From Actinomycetota bacterium (lineage in GTDB: Bacteria; Actinomycetota; Geothermincolia; Geothermincolales; RBG-13-55-18), in NCBI GenBank assembly GCA_003598015.1, contig QZKE01000014.1, positions 1 through 63,353 of the forward strand: DNA of 63,353 nt, in the 5' to 3' direction. Made by a program: the position numbers and the translations under genes. Shown piece after piece: positions 27,200-36,372 of the stretch. The notes under the pieces were generated by a model. That model ran no database searches and was not told the origin of the DNA. It saw only the letters and a program-made list of their open reading frames with translations. Position 1 is the first letter of the stretch; each line of letters starts with the position of its first letter.

Positions 27200-28486
27200 C
27201 TATCTGCCGATGCCCTCGTAGTTGAATCCCAGGCGGCGGATGGACAGGGGTTCCAGGCAATTCCTGGCGTCCAGCACCTCCCTGCTCTTCATGAGCTCAC
27301 CGACTTTGCGGAAGTCCTGCATCTTGAACTCGTCCCAATCGGTGAGGATGAGCAGGAGGTCGGCGTCCGTGACCGTATGCAGGGGATCCCGCGCGTACTC
27401 CACCCCTTCGGGAAGGAGGGTGCGGGCGTTCTCCATGGCCTGGGGATCGTATACGCGCACCTTGGCGCCTCCATCCAGGAGCAGGCGCACGATCTCCACC
27501 GCCGGGGAATCCCTGACATCGTCGGTGTTGGCCTTGAAGGCCAGGCCCCAGACGGCGACGGCCTTGCCGGACAGCTCGCCCAGGCGCCTCTCGACTTTCC
27601 CGGCCGTGAGCTCCATCTGCTCCCGGTTGACCTGCATGACGCCCTCGAGGAGGTAGAAGTGGTAGCCCGAGCCACGGGCGATCTCGATGAGGGCCTGGCA
27701 ATCCTTGGGGAAGCAGGAACCACCGAAACCGGGCCCGGAGCGCAGGAACTCGAAGCCGATGCGGTGATCGTATCCCATCCCCAGGGCTACCTCCTTGACG
27801 TCGGCGCCTGTGGCCTCGCAGATATTGGCGATGGCGTTGATAAAGGAGACCTTGGTGGCCAGGAAGGCGTTGGAAGCGTATTTGATCATCTCGGCGCTGG
27901 CCGCGTCGGTGATGAAGAGGGGGGCCTTCAGGGAGCGGTAGAGCTCGCTCATGATCCCCGCCGCCTTCTGGCTCTCGGTCCCGACGACGATACGGTCCGG
28001 GTTCATGAAATCCCTCACCGCCGTCCCTTCACGCAGGAATTCCGGGTTGGAGACCACGTCGAACTCCTCCCCGCCCGCCTTCTCCTTGATCACTCTCTCC
28101 ACCAGGCGGGTGGAGCCCACGGGCATGGTGCTCTTGTTCACGATTATCTTGTAGCCCTTAATTGAGGCGGCGATCTCGGATGCGGCCTCCACCACGTAGG
28201 ACATATCGGCCTCGCCTTCCTCGCCCTGGGGCGTACCCACGGTGATAAAGACGATCTCCGATACTCTCACCGCGTTGTCCGTATTGGTGGTGAAGTTGAG
28301 GTTACGGCCGAGGTTGCGCAAGAGGAGCTCCGGCAGGCCGACCTCGTAGATGGTTACCTCTCCTCGGTTCAGCCGCTCGATCTTCTCCTCGTCCTTATCC
28401 ACGCCGATAACCGCGTGGCCGAGGTTCGCGAAGCAGGCCGCGGTCACCAGGCCCACGTAACCCGTTCCTATTACCGCGATCTTCAT
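27200..28486 (-). CDS. ugd: UDP-glucose 6-dehydrogenase
   Basis: 428 residues. Oxidises UDP-glucose to UDP-glucuronate with two NAD+. N-terminal G-T-G-Y-V-G-L-V-T-A-A-C (7-18), N-K-S-T-M-P-V-G-S-T, N-P-E-F-L-R-E-G and the catalytic Cys in G-F-G-G-S-C-F-P-K-D are all intact, with the C-terminal D-T-D-V-R-type A-N-T-D-D-V-R-D-S-P. Full length for the family. Supplies glucuronate for the surface polymer. UDP-ManNAc dehydrogenase is less likely given the motif set. Confidence 0.93.
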   Translation of the reverse strand: MKIAVIGTGYVGLVTAACFANLGHAVIGVDKDEEKIERLNRGEVTIYEVGLPELLLRNLGRNLNFTTNTDNAVRVSEIVFITVGTPQGEEGEADMSYVVEAASEIAASIKGYKIIVNKSTMPVGSTRLVERVIKEKAGGEEFDVVSNPEFLREGTAVRDFMNPDRIVVGTESQKAAGIMSELYRSLKAPLFITDAASAEMIKYASNAFLATKVSFINAIANICEATGADVKEVALGMGYDHRIGFEFLRSGPGFGGSCFPKDCQALIEIARGSGYHFYLLEGVMQVNREQMELTAGKVERRLGELSGKAVAVWGLAFKANTDDVRDSPAVEIVRLLLDGGAKVRVYDPQAMENARTLLPEGVEYARDPLHTVTDADLLLILTDWDEFKMQDFRKVGELMKSREVLDARNCLEPLSIRRLGFNYEGIGR

Positions 28487-28602
28487 ATCGACTCACCCGT
28501 TCAACCAGAAAAAGCTGCCTTCCCGCAAGGATACCCTCTCCCCGTGCCCCATATCAAACCCTTTGTTACCGCAAAATAGCGGGGGCTTGTCCGCTCGAGC
28601 CC

Positions 28603-29712
28603 TCACTGCACTTCCCTGTACGTTTCGAGGGTCTGTGCGATGGTGCGGTCCCATGAATAATCCGCGGCCCTATGCCTGCCCAGTTCCGCCAACTCCGCGC
28701 GCAGGCTCCCGTCTATGCTGAGGCGCCGCATGGCTTTTCTCAATTCCATGGGATCCTCGGGATCCACCAGCATGGCTACGCCCTCCCCTACTTCACGCAG
28801 AGACGAGCTGTCCGATGTGACCACCGGCACGCCTCGCGCCATAGCCTCGAGCACCGGCAGCCCGAAGCCCTCGTACAGCGAGGGATAGACGAAGATGCCC
28901 GCCGCCGCATAGAGCGCATCCAGCTCCTCCTGCGGGAGATAGCCGAGCCACCGCACACCATGCTGGGACAGGATGCGGCTCAATTCCCTGCGCCCCATCC
29001 AGCCGGCCGCACCCACCAGGACCAGATCCCCGACTTCCGCTTTCTCCGAGCTTTCGAACGAGGCATAGGCCTGAACAAGGCGGGAGAGATTCTTGCGAGG
29101 TTCTATGGTACCCACGAAGAGCATGTATCCGGGGGTGAGACCATGTTTGTTCAGCACGGACTCCACCAGGCCCGGCGCGGGGCGCTCGGGCATATCCACG
29201 CCCAGGGGGACCACCCTGACCCTGGCATCCCGCTCACCCGTCAGCGAGCGAAGGTCGTCGCAGGTGTTTTTCGAATCGACCATGATCGCGGTGGCGTGTC
29301 GCAATATCATGCTCAACCCCCTGCGGTGGAATATCCTCCACCGGCTGGGAAACGCCCCCGGATACCTTAGGATACACAGGTCGTGGATGGTAGCCACCAG
29401 GGGGGCGCACGAGGGGGTAAACACGAGCGATGGCGCGTGCATGACGTCGAGGGTTCCGAGATAACGCTCGATGCGCGGTATCCCCAGGGTGTGCCAGGAT
29501 ACCCCCAGCACATCCCGGCGTACGGGGATGTGGACCTCCTCGATCTTCCCCACGCCCGGAAAGGCCTGCTCCCCTGCGGGCCCATGGTGTCCGACCACCA
29601 GGGAGCCGCCATGCATGCTTGCGGCTACCCCGGGTATGACGCGGCGGAGATATGTGCCTATACCTCCCGGCTGCTCATAAAAGAGCTGGTCTGCAAATAT
29701 ACCCGCACGCAA
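28603..29712 (-). CDS. GT4-family glycosyltransferase
   Basis: 369 residues, GT-B. G-G-I-G-T-Y-L-R-R-V in the N-terminal half, M-V-D-S-K-N-T, V-G-T-I-E-P-R-K-N-L and the EX7E segment Y-E-G-F-G-L-P-V-L-E-A-M-A-R-G are present. Similar in plan to the GT4 at 9751-10911. The start is TTG at 29712; no upstream ATG in frame fits better. Upstream of the UDP-glucose dehydrogenase gene on the same strand with a 116-nt gap. Confidence 0.88.
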   Translation of the reverse strand: MRAGIFADQLFYEQPGGIGTYLRRVIPGVAASMHGGSLVVGHHGPAGEQAFPGVGKIEEVHIPVRRDVLGVSWHTLGIPRIERYLGTLDVMHAPSLVFTPSCAPLVATIHDLCILRYPGAFPSRWRIFHRRGLSMILRHATAIMVDSKNTCDDLRSLTGERDARVRVVPLGVDMPERPAPGLVESVLNKHGLTPGYMLFVGTIEPRKNLSRLVQAYASFESSEKAEVGDLVLVGAAGWMGRRELSRILSQHGVRWLGYLPQEELDALYAAAGIFVYPSLYEGFGLPVLEAMARGVPVVTSDSSSLREVGEGVAMLVDPEDPMELRKAMRRLSIDGSLRAELAELGRHRAADYSWDRTIAQTLETYREVQ

Positions 29713-29833
29713 AGCTATCCTCGCATCTCGCTATTCCCGCCGACGCTTGCAGTGGAAAGGGGAGGGCAAGCCCGGAGCATTGCCCTCCCCGCCGGTTCTT
29801 TCGTCAAGCCGACCCGAACGCCCGGTCCGTGCC

Positions 29834-32302
29834 TCACGGCCAGGTGGTGGGGAGCTTCGGATATGCGGGCAGTTGCTGCTGCCACTGCACGTAGGTGTAC
29901 CAGGCGGTATGCGGCTGGCCCGTATGCGAGAAGAGCCCGTAATAATTTCCGTCCCAACTCGTTCCGGGAACTTCGTCCACGTCCCTGTACACCCATATCT
30001 TCCTGCAACCGGCGTCGAACAGGCCTTTTACCCCCTGTTCTCCCAGGGCAAGTGCCTGCCCTCCCTCGCTGAAGGACCCGGGTTGTTTATCGCTGTAATG
30101 AGGCCATCCCACCTCCGAGGTGACCACCTCCTGCCCTGCTCCCCTGCCCCTCAAGGTGTTGACCACGTTGGCGTAGAAGCCTCCCCAGTACACCGGGCTC
30201 TTGTAGGGATGTACGGCCACCATGTCGCAGGTACCGTGGAACCCGATGAGCATATTGATATCGAAGGTCATGCGGGAGAGGGGTGGAAGGACCATGACGC
30301 GGGAGAAGGTCTCTCCCTTGGTCATCATGAAGGTCAGGGTGGCCAGTGCGCTCGTGGCATGGGGGTTCTGCAGGCACAGGTACTCCTGGATGGAGAAACC
30401 GGTGCAGCCCTCCGCGAAATACCATTCCGTCTGGGGTGACGTGGCTCCCATGGAATCGTGACCGCCCTTCCAGGCGCCGTTGTAGTCGAAGTACATGGGG
30501 CGTTCGGCGACCATGGGCTGGCTGGAGGAGACCTTGATGGAGACGTCGCCGTGGGTGGAGTTGTGCACCCCGATGCCCAGGCCGTCGGTGTGCACGGGGA
30601 CGGTGAAGCGGGAGCGCGGGCCCACCATAAGCTCCCTGCGCACGTTTGCCCCGTCACCGCAGAGGTAGTCTATGGAGACCACAGCGGCCGCATCCCCGGG
30701 ATTCTGCAGGCACAGCCAGGTGTTGAAACCGGGGCGCGTGCAGCCCTCGGCGAAATACCATTCCGTCTGGGGCGACGTGGCTCCCATGGCGTCGTGCCCG
30801 CCCGCCCAGGCGCCCTGGTAGTTGAAGTACATGGGGCGCTCGGCCACCATGGGCTGGCTGGAGGAGACCTTGATAGAGACGTCGCCGTGGGTGGAGTTGT
30901 GCACCCCGATGCCCAGGCCGTCGGTGTGCACGGGGACGGTGAAGCGGGAGCGCGGGTTTACCGTGAGCTCCCTGCGCACGTTCGCCCCGTCACCGCAGAA
31001 GTAGTCCAGGTAGACCACGGCTGCCGCGTCGCCCGGATTCTGCAGGCACAGCCAGGTGTTGAAACCGGGGCGCGTGCAGCCCTCGGCGAAATACCATTCC
31101 GTCTGGGGACTGGAGGCCCCCATGGCGTCGTGCCCGCCCGCCCAGGTACCGTTATAGTTGAAGTACATGGGGCGTTCGGCCACGATGGGCTGGCTGGAGG
31201 AGACCTTGATGGAGACGTCGCCGTGGGTGGAGTCGTGCACCCCGATGCCCAGGCCGTCGGTGTGCACGGGGATGGTGAAGCGGGAGTTCGCCCCCACGCT
31301 GATGTCCCTGCGCACGTTCGCCCCGTCGCCGCACAGGTAATCGACGGAGACCAGGGCCGCGGTATCCTGGGGATTCTGCAGGCACAGCCAGGTGTTGAAA
31401 CCGGGGCGCGTGCAGCCCTCGGCGAAATACCATTCCGTCTGGGGCGACGTGGCTCCCATGGAATCGTGTCCGCCCGCCCAGGCGCCCTGGTAGTTGAAGT
31501 ACATGGGGCGTTCGGCCACGATGGGAAGATCCGCCTCCACCTTCATGGACACATCCTGGCCGGGGCGGTTCACCTCGTCGAAGAGCAAGGCGTAATTCTC
31601 TGTCCCCGCGCTGGGATCGTCCTTCAAGGTATACATGAGCGCACCGCATATTACCGAGGCGGTGGGATCCTTCTCCTTCACCGCCGTGTATCCCAACTGC
31701 AGCAAGGGTAGGTAATCCGTCTCCACCTGTCCCCCGAAGTGGTAAACACCGCTGTTGCGATAGGCCTCGGAATCGCGGTCCCATCCCGGCTCGTTCCATA
31801 TCTCGTAGAAGTCGACCACGCTTGCGTATCTCTCCGCCACCGCGGCGCAGAAGTCGTACCAGTCGCCGAGGTTCTGCGGTGGAGCCTTATCCGCCATGCT
31901 GCCGTATTGTCCGTCCCATGCCCAGGCGGGGGTCGGCCCACCCACCAGGAAGAAAAGGGACTCGCATCCGCTGGCCAGGATCTCGCCCACCATGGCATCA
32001 AGCCACGTCCAGTCATATATGCCCTGGTAGGCCTCTATGGAACTCCAGCTGACTTCCACCTTGTAGTTGTGTATCCATGCGCTTTCCGATGCGGCTATTA
32101 TGGAGGAGAAACCGGGGTAGGCGTGCAGTCCCAGGAACTTTCTGTCGGCCGCGGCGGCCTGTTGGGCGGCCTCGGCCTCTCCCCCTTGCCGGCCGGGGGT
32201 GGCCGCAAGCGCGGAGAGGATCAAAGCCAAGGCCAAGGGAACCGCGATAATCGTTCTTGTGAACAACCTTCCGCTCATTTCGTCTCTCAACTCCTTATTC
32301 AT
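29834..32302 (-). CDS. Secreted glycoside hydrolase-like protein with four inserted 112-residue modules
   Basis: About 822 residues. N-terminal signal peptide (hydrophobic stretch ending A-L-A-A-T), then a clan A-type catalytic N-half with F-Y-E-I-W-N-E-P-G-W-D (acid/base Glu about 171). A tandem block of four copies of a 112-residue module follows (each with E-W-Y-F-A-E-G-C-T and V-A-E-R-P-M-Y-F). The fold resumes with H-P-Y-K-S-P and V-V-T-S-E-V-G-W-P-H (nucleophile Glu about 730). Paralogue of the lipoprotein at 6378-7799, which has only one degenerate module in the same place. Start at 32302 chosen from AGAGGA upstream; ATG at 32278 is possible. Probably a cell-surface glycan-active or glycan-binding protein. 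Confidence 0.78.
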   Translation of the reverse strand: MNKELRDEMSGRLFTRTIIAVPLALALILSALAATPGRQGGEAEAAQQAAAADRKFLGLHAYPGFSSIIAASESAWIHNYKVEVSWSSIEAYQGIYDWTWLDAMVGEILASGCESLFFLVGGPTPAWAWDGQYGSMADKAPPQNLGDWYDFCAAVAERYASVVDFYEIWNEPGWDRDSEAYRNSGVYHFGGQVETDYLPLLQLGYTAVKEKDPTASVICGALMYTLKDDPSAGTENYALLFDEVNRPGQDVSMKVEADLPIVAERPMYFNYQGAWAGGHDSMGATSPQTEWYFAEGCTRPGFNTWLCLQNPQDTAALVSVDYLCGDGANVRRDISVGANSRFTIPVHTDGLGIGVHDSTHGDVSIKVSSSQPIVAERPMYFNYNGTWAGGHDAMGASSPQTEWYFAEGCTRPGFNTWLCLQNPGDAAAVVYLDYFCGDGANVRRELTVNPRSRFTVPVHTDGLGIGVHNSTHGDVSIKVSSSQPMVAERPMYFNYQGAWAGGHDAMGATSPQTEWYFAEGCTRPGFNTWLCLQNPGDAAAVVSIDYLCGDGANVRRELMVGPRSRFTVPVHTDGLGIGVHNSTHGDVSIKVSSSQPMVAERPMYFDYNGAWKGGHDSMGATSPQTEWYFAEGCTGFSIQEYLCLQNPHATSALATLTFMMTKGETFSRVMVLPPLSRMTFDINMLIGFHGTCDMVAVHPYKSPVYWGGFYANVVNTLRGRGAGQEVVTSEVGWPHYSDKQPGSFSEGGQALALGEQGVKGLFDAGCRKIWVYRDVDEVPGTSWDGNYYGLFSHTGQPHTAWYTYVQWQQQLPAYPKLPTTWP
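30410..31535 (-). repeat. 336-bp tandem coding repeat (module array)
   Basis: The marker CGAAATACCATTCCGTCTGG recurs at 30415, 30751, 31087 and 31423, an exact 336-bp (112-codon) period. Copies two to four are nearly identical in DNA as well as protein, while copy one (nearest 30415) diverges toward the C-terminal catalytic half. High DNA identity suggests recent duplication or gene conversion. Confidence 0.9.
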
Positions 32303-32701
32303 CGCATCCTCTAGACTACTGCCTGTTCTCAGCGGCCTCCGGGCCACCCCGCCGATCGGCCATTATAACCTACTAGACTATTCGTCCTGTCCTTGCAAGC
32401 TGATCAATCCAATCGGAACCAGCCGGGCGGTGGTCCGTCCACGACTCCAGGTTACCATGTTCCTTGAATTCGTCGCAGCACTTGCGCTTTCCTGCAATCC
32501 CTCTATCCCTCGTTTCACTCTCCCGACCTCCGCCTCCAATCCCAGACCCGGGACAAGCCTTACCGCCGGAGTCATGCCCTTTGGACCATGTTATTCAACC
32601 CGTTGTTCCCGCCCGCAGGCACAATCCTGCGCTTTCCGAAATCGGGGGGTTCATCGCCGCACTCGCGGCTGTGATGCGGCCGCCTGCTCCGTTCCCGGGG
32701 A
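32303..32701. other. Intergenic region, promoter-like element, no gene seen
   Basis: About 400 bp separates the secreted protein gene from the GT4 upstream on the same strand. A perfect minus-strand TATAAT occurs at 32362-32367, about 60 nt before the chosen start, with no consensus -35 at 17 nt (extended or activator-dependent promoter possible). The rest has no coding signal. Confidence 0.4.
32362..32367 (-). promoter_or_regulatory. Putative -10 element of the secreted glycosidase-like gene
   Basis: TATAAT on the minus strand in a short AT-rich patch, 60 nt upstream of the ATG at 32302. The -35 region at the usual spacing reads ACAGGA, so this is a weak assignment. Confidence 0.35.
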
Positions 32702-34417
32702 TTACTCCGCCGCTACGGCTTCCTCCAGCTTCGCCACCAGTTCCCGCACTATCCTGTCCCAGCCTCGCGAGGCCACCACGTTCTCCTTGCCCCGCTGGCC
32801 CATGGAGCGGGCTAATGCGGGGTCGTTCAGGAGCTCCAGTGCCCTCTGGCCATACTGTGACCTGTCATAACAGAGGAACCCGTCTTCCCCGTGGGTGATA
32901 TTGCCCCGCGCAGCCGCGCAGTATCCGTTTCCCAATACGGGTTTGCCGCGCAGCCAGGCTTCGCCGAACACGAGACAGAAACTCTCGTGCAGGGAGGGGA
33001 AGATGAAGACGTCGCAGGCATCGTAGGCGTCCAGTACCTTCTCGCGGGGCAGGGGTCCCAGGTAATGTACGCCTTCGCCGCTCACCGGCATGTAGTCCTC
33101 GTCCGGACCGATCATGACCAGTTCGGCCTGGCATCCCCGGCTGCGCACGTACTCCAGGGCGGCTATGGCCTCCCGGTAGCCCTTGCCCTCGTTCTTCCTC
33201 GCCACCCACAGCAGCAGCGGAGACGCCTCCAGCCCGAACTCCCTCCGGAAGCGTCCCCCATCGATATGCGGTGAAAGAAGATCCTCGAGCTCGAAACCCG
33301 GGCCTACCGCGAAGGCGTTGTATCCCCAGGCGGTCATGATATCCGCGATGCCCTGCAGGTTGGCCTCCACCCCGCGCGCCCCCGCCATCGCCTTGCCGAG
33401 GTGGCCGAAGTAGTGGTTGGGATCACGTGAATGGAACAGCGGGAAGGCGATGAACGGCCTGCCGGAGCCCGCGGCCGCCTCCGCCGCCAGCGAGAGGGTG
33501 GACATGGGGGCCATAGAGCCGATGACCAGGTCGAACCCGGGCGCGGAACGCATCACCTCCCGCTCCAGTGACGAGGAACAGGGTCCCATTACATACTTGT
33601 GCATGCGCGAGATACGCGCGGGCATCTTATTGGCAATCCACCACAGGGCTTCGCCGAGCACCTCTTCGGGGCCGCTCTGGACGAACTCGGCCCAGCCGCG
33701 CGAGAGGTCCAGTTCCCTCTCGCCCGCTTCGTCACGCAAGCCGGCCCCATGTACCAGGACACCGAGGTCCCTCCTGTCCTCCGGCGGGCGCAGGGTTCTG
33801 GGGACTTTAATACTGACGGCCAGGCAATCCCGGTTGGGGACTTCCGCATGAATGCGCCGCGGCTTGCCTTTCTCCAGGTCGAACCGTTTCTGTTTGTGGT
33901 CGCTCGTTCCCAAGGCGAGGTAGAGGTCCTGCGGGGTACTGACCTCCAACCAGACCTCCCGTATCCCCTCGCCGGCGATGACAAGCTGCGCCTGCTTGCC
34001 GGACCAGCGCACCTTGAAGTCGCCTCTCTGTTCGCATGCGTGCCATCCGTTGAGAAAGCAGTGCTCCCCGCTCCCCCGCAAGGCATCGCAGAAGAAGGTG
34101 ACAAACTCGGGGCTCCGCGTTTTTCTTTCGTGCATGGTGCTCAACCGGTTCCAATACCTGCTGGCGCGGCGCGGCCGGGGGTTGCGAACCGGGTAGCGGT
34201 GGATAGCTACCCCCTCGATCTCATCCACGCCCTGCGGGAGGAAATCATCCCACAGCATGTAGCCGAAGGGCGAGCGGAGCATCTGGAGCGAGCACGTCGT
34301 AAAGACCTCCACATCATGACCGGCTCTGGACAGGCGGGACATGAGCTCCCAGAGATACCTCTCCGCCCCACCGGGGATATCCCGCCCGAAGCGGAAGGTA
34401 ACCAGCATTATGCGCAT
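32702..34417 (-). CDS. GT4-family glycosyltransferase with an inserted beta-sandwich-like module
   Basis: About 571 residues from the ATG at 34417 (GAGGA 6 nt upstream; 34438 lacks a site). GT-B signatures: P-G-G-A-E-R-Y near residue 15, and H-E-S-F-C-L-V-F-G-E-A-W (EX7E) near 490. The family is normally 370-400 residues; about 110 extra residues (roughly 120-228) are inserted in the N-terminal Rossmann half. The insert begins G-W-H-A-C-E and ends D-R-R-D-L-G-V-L-V, matching the C-terminal module of the GT2 encoded just upstream (34574-36046). The two are 135-155 nt apart. The insert may bind glycan or mediate partner contact. Confidence 0.83.
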   Translation of the reverse strand: MRIMLVTFRFGRDIPGGAERYLWELMSRLSRAGHDVEVFTTCSLQMLRSPFGYMLWDDFLPQGVDEIEGVAIHRYPVRNPRPRRASRYWNRLSTMHERKTRSPEFVTFFCDALRGSGEHCFLNGWHACEQRGDFKVRWSGKQAQLVIAGEGIREVWLEVSTPQDLYLALGTSDHKQKRFDLEKGKPRRIHAEVPNRDCLAVSIKVPRTLRPPEDRRDLGVLVHGAGLRDEAGERELDLSRGWAEFVQSGPEEVLGEALWWIANKMPARISRMHKYVMGPCSSSLEREVMRSAPGFDLVIGSMAPMSTLSLAAEAAAGSGRPFIAFPLFHSRDPNHYFGHLGKAMAGARGVEANLQGIADIMTAWGYNAFAVGPGFELEDLLSPHIDGGRFRREFGLEASPLLLWVARKNEGKGYREAIAALEYVRSRGCQAELVMIGPDEDYMPVSGEGVHYLGPLPREKVLDAYDACDVFIFPSLHESFCLVFGEAWLRGKPVLGNGYCAAARGNITHGEDGFLCYDRSQYGQRALELLNDPALARSMGQRGKENVVASRGWDRIVRELVAKLEEAVAAE

Positions 34418-34472
34418 GAGTTTCCTCGCGGTCTTCATCGCGGACGCGGGAACAGACTGGTGGTTTTTCCCC

Positions 34473-34510
34473 GCATCATAGTTTCACCCACACTTCTCGG
34501 AGAAGAACCA
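34473..34510. promoter_or_regulatory. Upstream repeat element, copy 1
   Basis: Sequence containing TTCACCCACACTTCTCGGAG lies 56 nt upstream of the GT4 start at 34417. A near copy (TTCACCCACACTTCCCGGAG) lies upstream of the next gene at 36131-36168. Both centre on a small palindrome (TTCTCGGAGAA type). The shared placement before two related genes suggests an operator or promoter element. Confidence 0.4.
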
Positions 34511-34573
34511 TATTGGTTAAGTTATCCGATACGCGTGTTTTCGTCCAGCTTGGGTGGAGGGTGGGGGCGCCGT

Positions 34574-36046
34574 TCAGCTCAACTCCACCTTGGACACCGC
34601 GACGCCCAGGCGGCGGTGGTCCTCGATCCCCAACGCCTCCCACGGTGAAAATGGGTTGTGCACGGTGAACTCGATCTCCCAATCACCTGGCGGGATGTCC
34701 GGCGGGAGATCGATGCGGAGACAGCGCGGCTGGTTGGGTACGTCAACCTCCGAGATGAAGCGGCCGTTTATGCTGATGGAAACCCTGGTGGTATCCGTGG
34801 GATGGGCCATCACCGTATACAGGAGAAGCTTGCGCTTTCCCTTCCTGGCTTTGAGGTGGAGGACGGCCCTGCCGTCCGCCCAACGGAAATAGATGCCCCT
34901 CGCGTCCAGCTCGCGCGCGTACCACCCGCTGCCCAGTGAACCGTCCATCCCGTTGGACATCACCACCTTGCTGCGCAGATGCCGGTTCCGGTCGTCTTGC
35001 CGCAGGGCGGACTTGACGAGACGGGGGTCCTCCATGATGAAGGGCTCCCCCAGGAACGGGCAGAGAACTCCCTTACGCATCAGTTGCTGATCCGTTATCT
35101 TTCTGGCGTGCTCCACTTCCCTCTTAAGCCGCAGCGTGTCCCGCAGGCGCAGGACGTTCCAGGCCAGCGCCTGGAACATGCGCGGGACCAGGGAGAGCTT
35201 CATGGCGAACGAGAGTTCGCCGTTATCCCATTCACGCCGCATGCGATGGAGGAAATGGAAGCTTGACTCCCGCCATATCCACGCCAGCGTGCGTGTCTCC
35301 ATGTTCTTGAGCGCGTTACGGATGCGGTTCCTCTCGTAGAGATACAGCCTCCTTATCAGCTTCCAGCCCTGTACCGTACCCTGGTGGTGATAGGCTATTG
35401 CGCGTGGCTCGTAAGCGACATCGTAGCCGAGGATGTTCATCCTCCATCCCAGGTCCACGTCGTCGAAGAGATACTCGTACACGCTGTCGAAACCACCCAT
35501 CTCGTCGAAGGCCGATGCCTTGACGATCATGGCCGCGGCGCAGGCCCACATCACCCGGGTGTTCAGGGCATAGGAATCGGTGTCCTGCCCGAAGATCCCC
35601 CTGTCCCAGGCATACCCCAGCAGGTTGACGAAACCTCCGGTGCTGTTCAGGAGGGATTTATACCCGTTTATGAGGATATGGGAGGCGCAGATGCCCAGGC
35701 GGTCACCCTCCAGCTCGAAGCGCCCGAGCATGGCCTCGAGCCAACCCGCGTCCAGCTCGATGTCGTTGTCCAGGAAAGCTATGTATTCCCCCCGCGCCTC
35801 GGCGGCTCCCACGTTTTTCGAGGCCGCACAGCCCTGGTTGCGCCGGTTGACCATCAGCCTGACCTGGCGGTACGAGTGCGCCACGATCTCGGTGCTGGCA
35901 TCGGTGGAATGGTCGTCTACGACGATGACCTCGTAGGCGATGTCTGTTTTCTGGGCGTAAACGGAGTCCAGACAGGCGGAGAGCAATTTCTCGCCCTGAT
36001 AGTTCGGAATAACGAAGCTTACCAGCGGCCTCGGCTCTTCGGGCAT
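34574..36046 (-). CDS. GT2-family glycosyltransferase with a C-terminal beta-sandwich-like module
   Basis: 490 residues. GT-A domain (about 1-260): F-V-I-P-N-Y-Q-G, V-V-D-D-H-S-T-D-A-S, A-F-L-D-N-D-I-E, and Y-L-F-D-D-V-D-L-G-W-R acidic acceptor motif. Residues about 260-360 are helical and basic. The last 127 residues (364-490) form a separate domain starting G-S-G-W-Y-A-R-E, with F-R-W-A-D-G-R-A and ending D-H-R-R-L-G-V-A-V-S-K-V-E-L. That domain is related to the insert in the GT4 encoded downstream. Such accessory domains may bind the growing polymer. Confidence 0.85.
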   Translation of the reverse strand: MPEEPRPLVSFVIPNYQGEKLLSACLDSVYAQKTDIAYEVIVVDDHSTDASTEIVAHSYRQVRLMVNRRNQGCAASKNVGAAEARGEYIAFLDNDIELDAGWLEAMLGRFELEGDRLGICASHILINGYKSLLNSTGGFVNLLGYAWDRGIFGQDTDSYALNTRVMWACAAAMIVKASAFDEMGGFDSVYEYLFDDVDLGWRMNILGYDVAYEPRAIAYHHQGTVQGWKLIRRLYLYERNRIRNALKNMETRTLAWIWRESSFHFLHRMRREWDNGELSFAMKLSLVPRMFQALAWNVLRLRDTLRLKREVEHARKITDQQLMRKGVLCPFLGEPFIMEDPRLVKSALRQDDRNRHLRSKVVMSNGMDGSLGSGWYARELDARGIYFRWADGRAVLHLKARKGKRKLLLYTVMAHPTDTTRVSISINGRFISEVDVPNQPRCLRIDLPPDIPPGDWEIEFTVHNPFSPWEALGIEDHRRLGVAVSKVELS

Positions 36047-36130
36047 GTATCTACCGTTTTTCCTTACTCGCGTGACGATATTACCGAACGATGTTCTCCT
36101 CCAAGAGGTGTGGGTAGCACGTGTCCGGCC

Positions 36131-36168
36131 CCATCATCTCTTCACCCACACTTCCCGGAGAAAAACCC
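36131..36168. promoter_or_regulatory. Upstream repeat element, copy 2
   Basis: Near-identical to the 34473-34510 element (core TTCACCCACACTTCCCGGAG, then AAAAACC). It lies 85 nt before the minus-strand GT2 start at 36046. Confidence 0.4.
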
Positions 36169-36372
36169 CAAACGACTCCCCTATCTTCTAAGATTATTGC
36201 ACCAAAACCAGGGCAGTGCAAAAACCGGCAACAGGGCAGGTGAGACGGGGACCGCACCAGGCCCGCCTCGATCCCGCCCCTGCGATTGGCGAAACGCAGA
36301 CTTTCGCGGCCGGTTTATCTCAAGTGCGCCATGTTCGCAGACGAGTATCTATATAACACATGTAATGAGATG

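Noticed and set aside
30458..31711. Plus-strand 417-codon frame opposite the module array
   Set aside because: It is itself a 112-codon repeat because it mirrors the tandem coding repeats on the minus strand; no signal or fold features.
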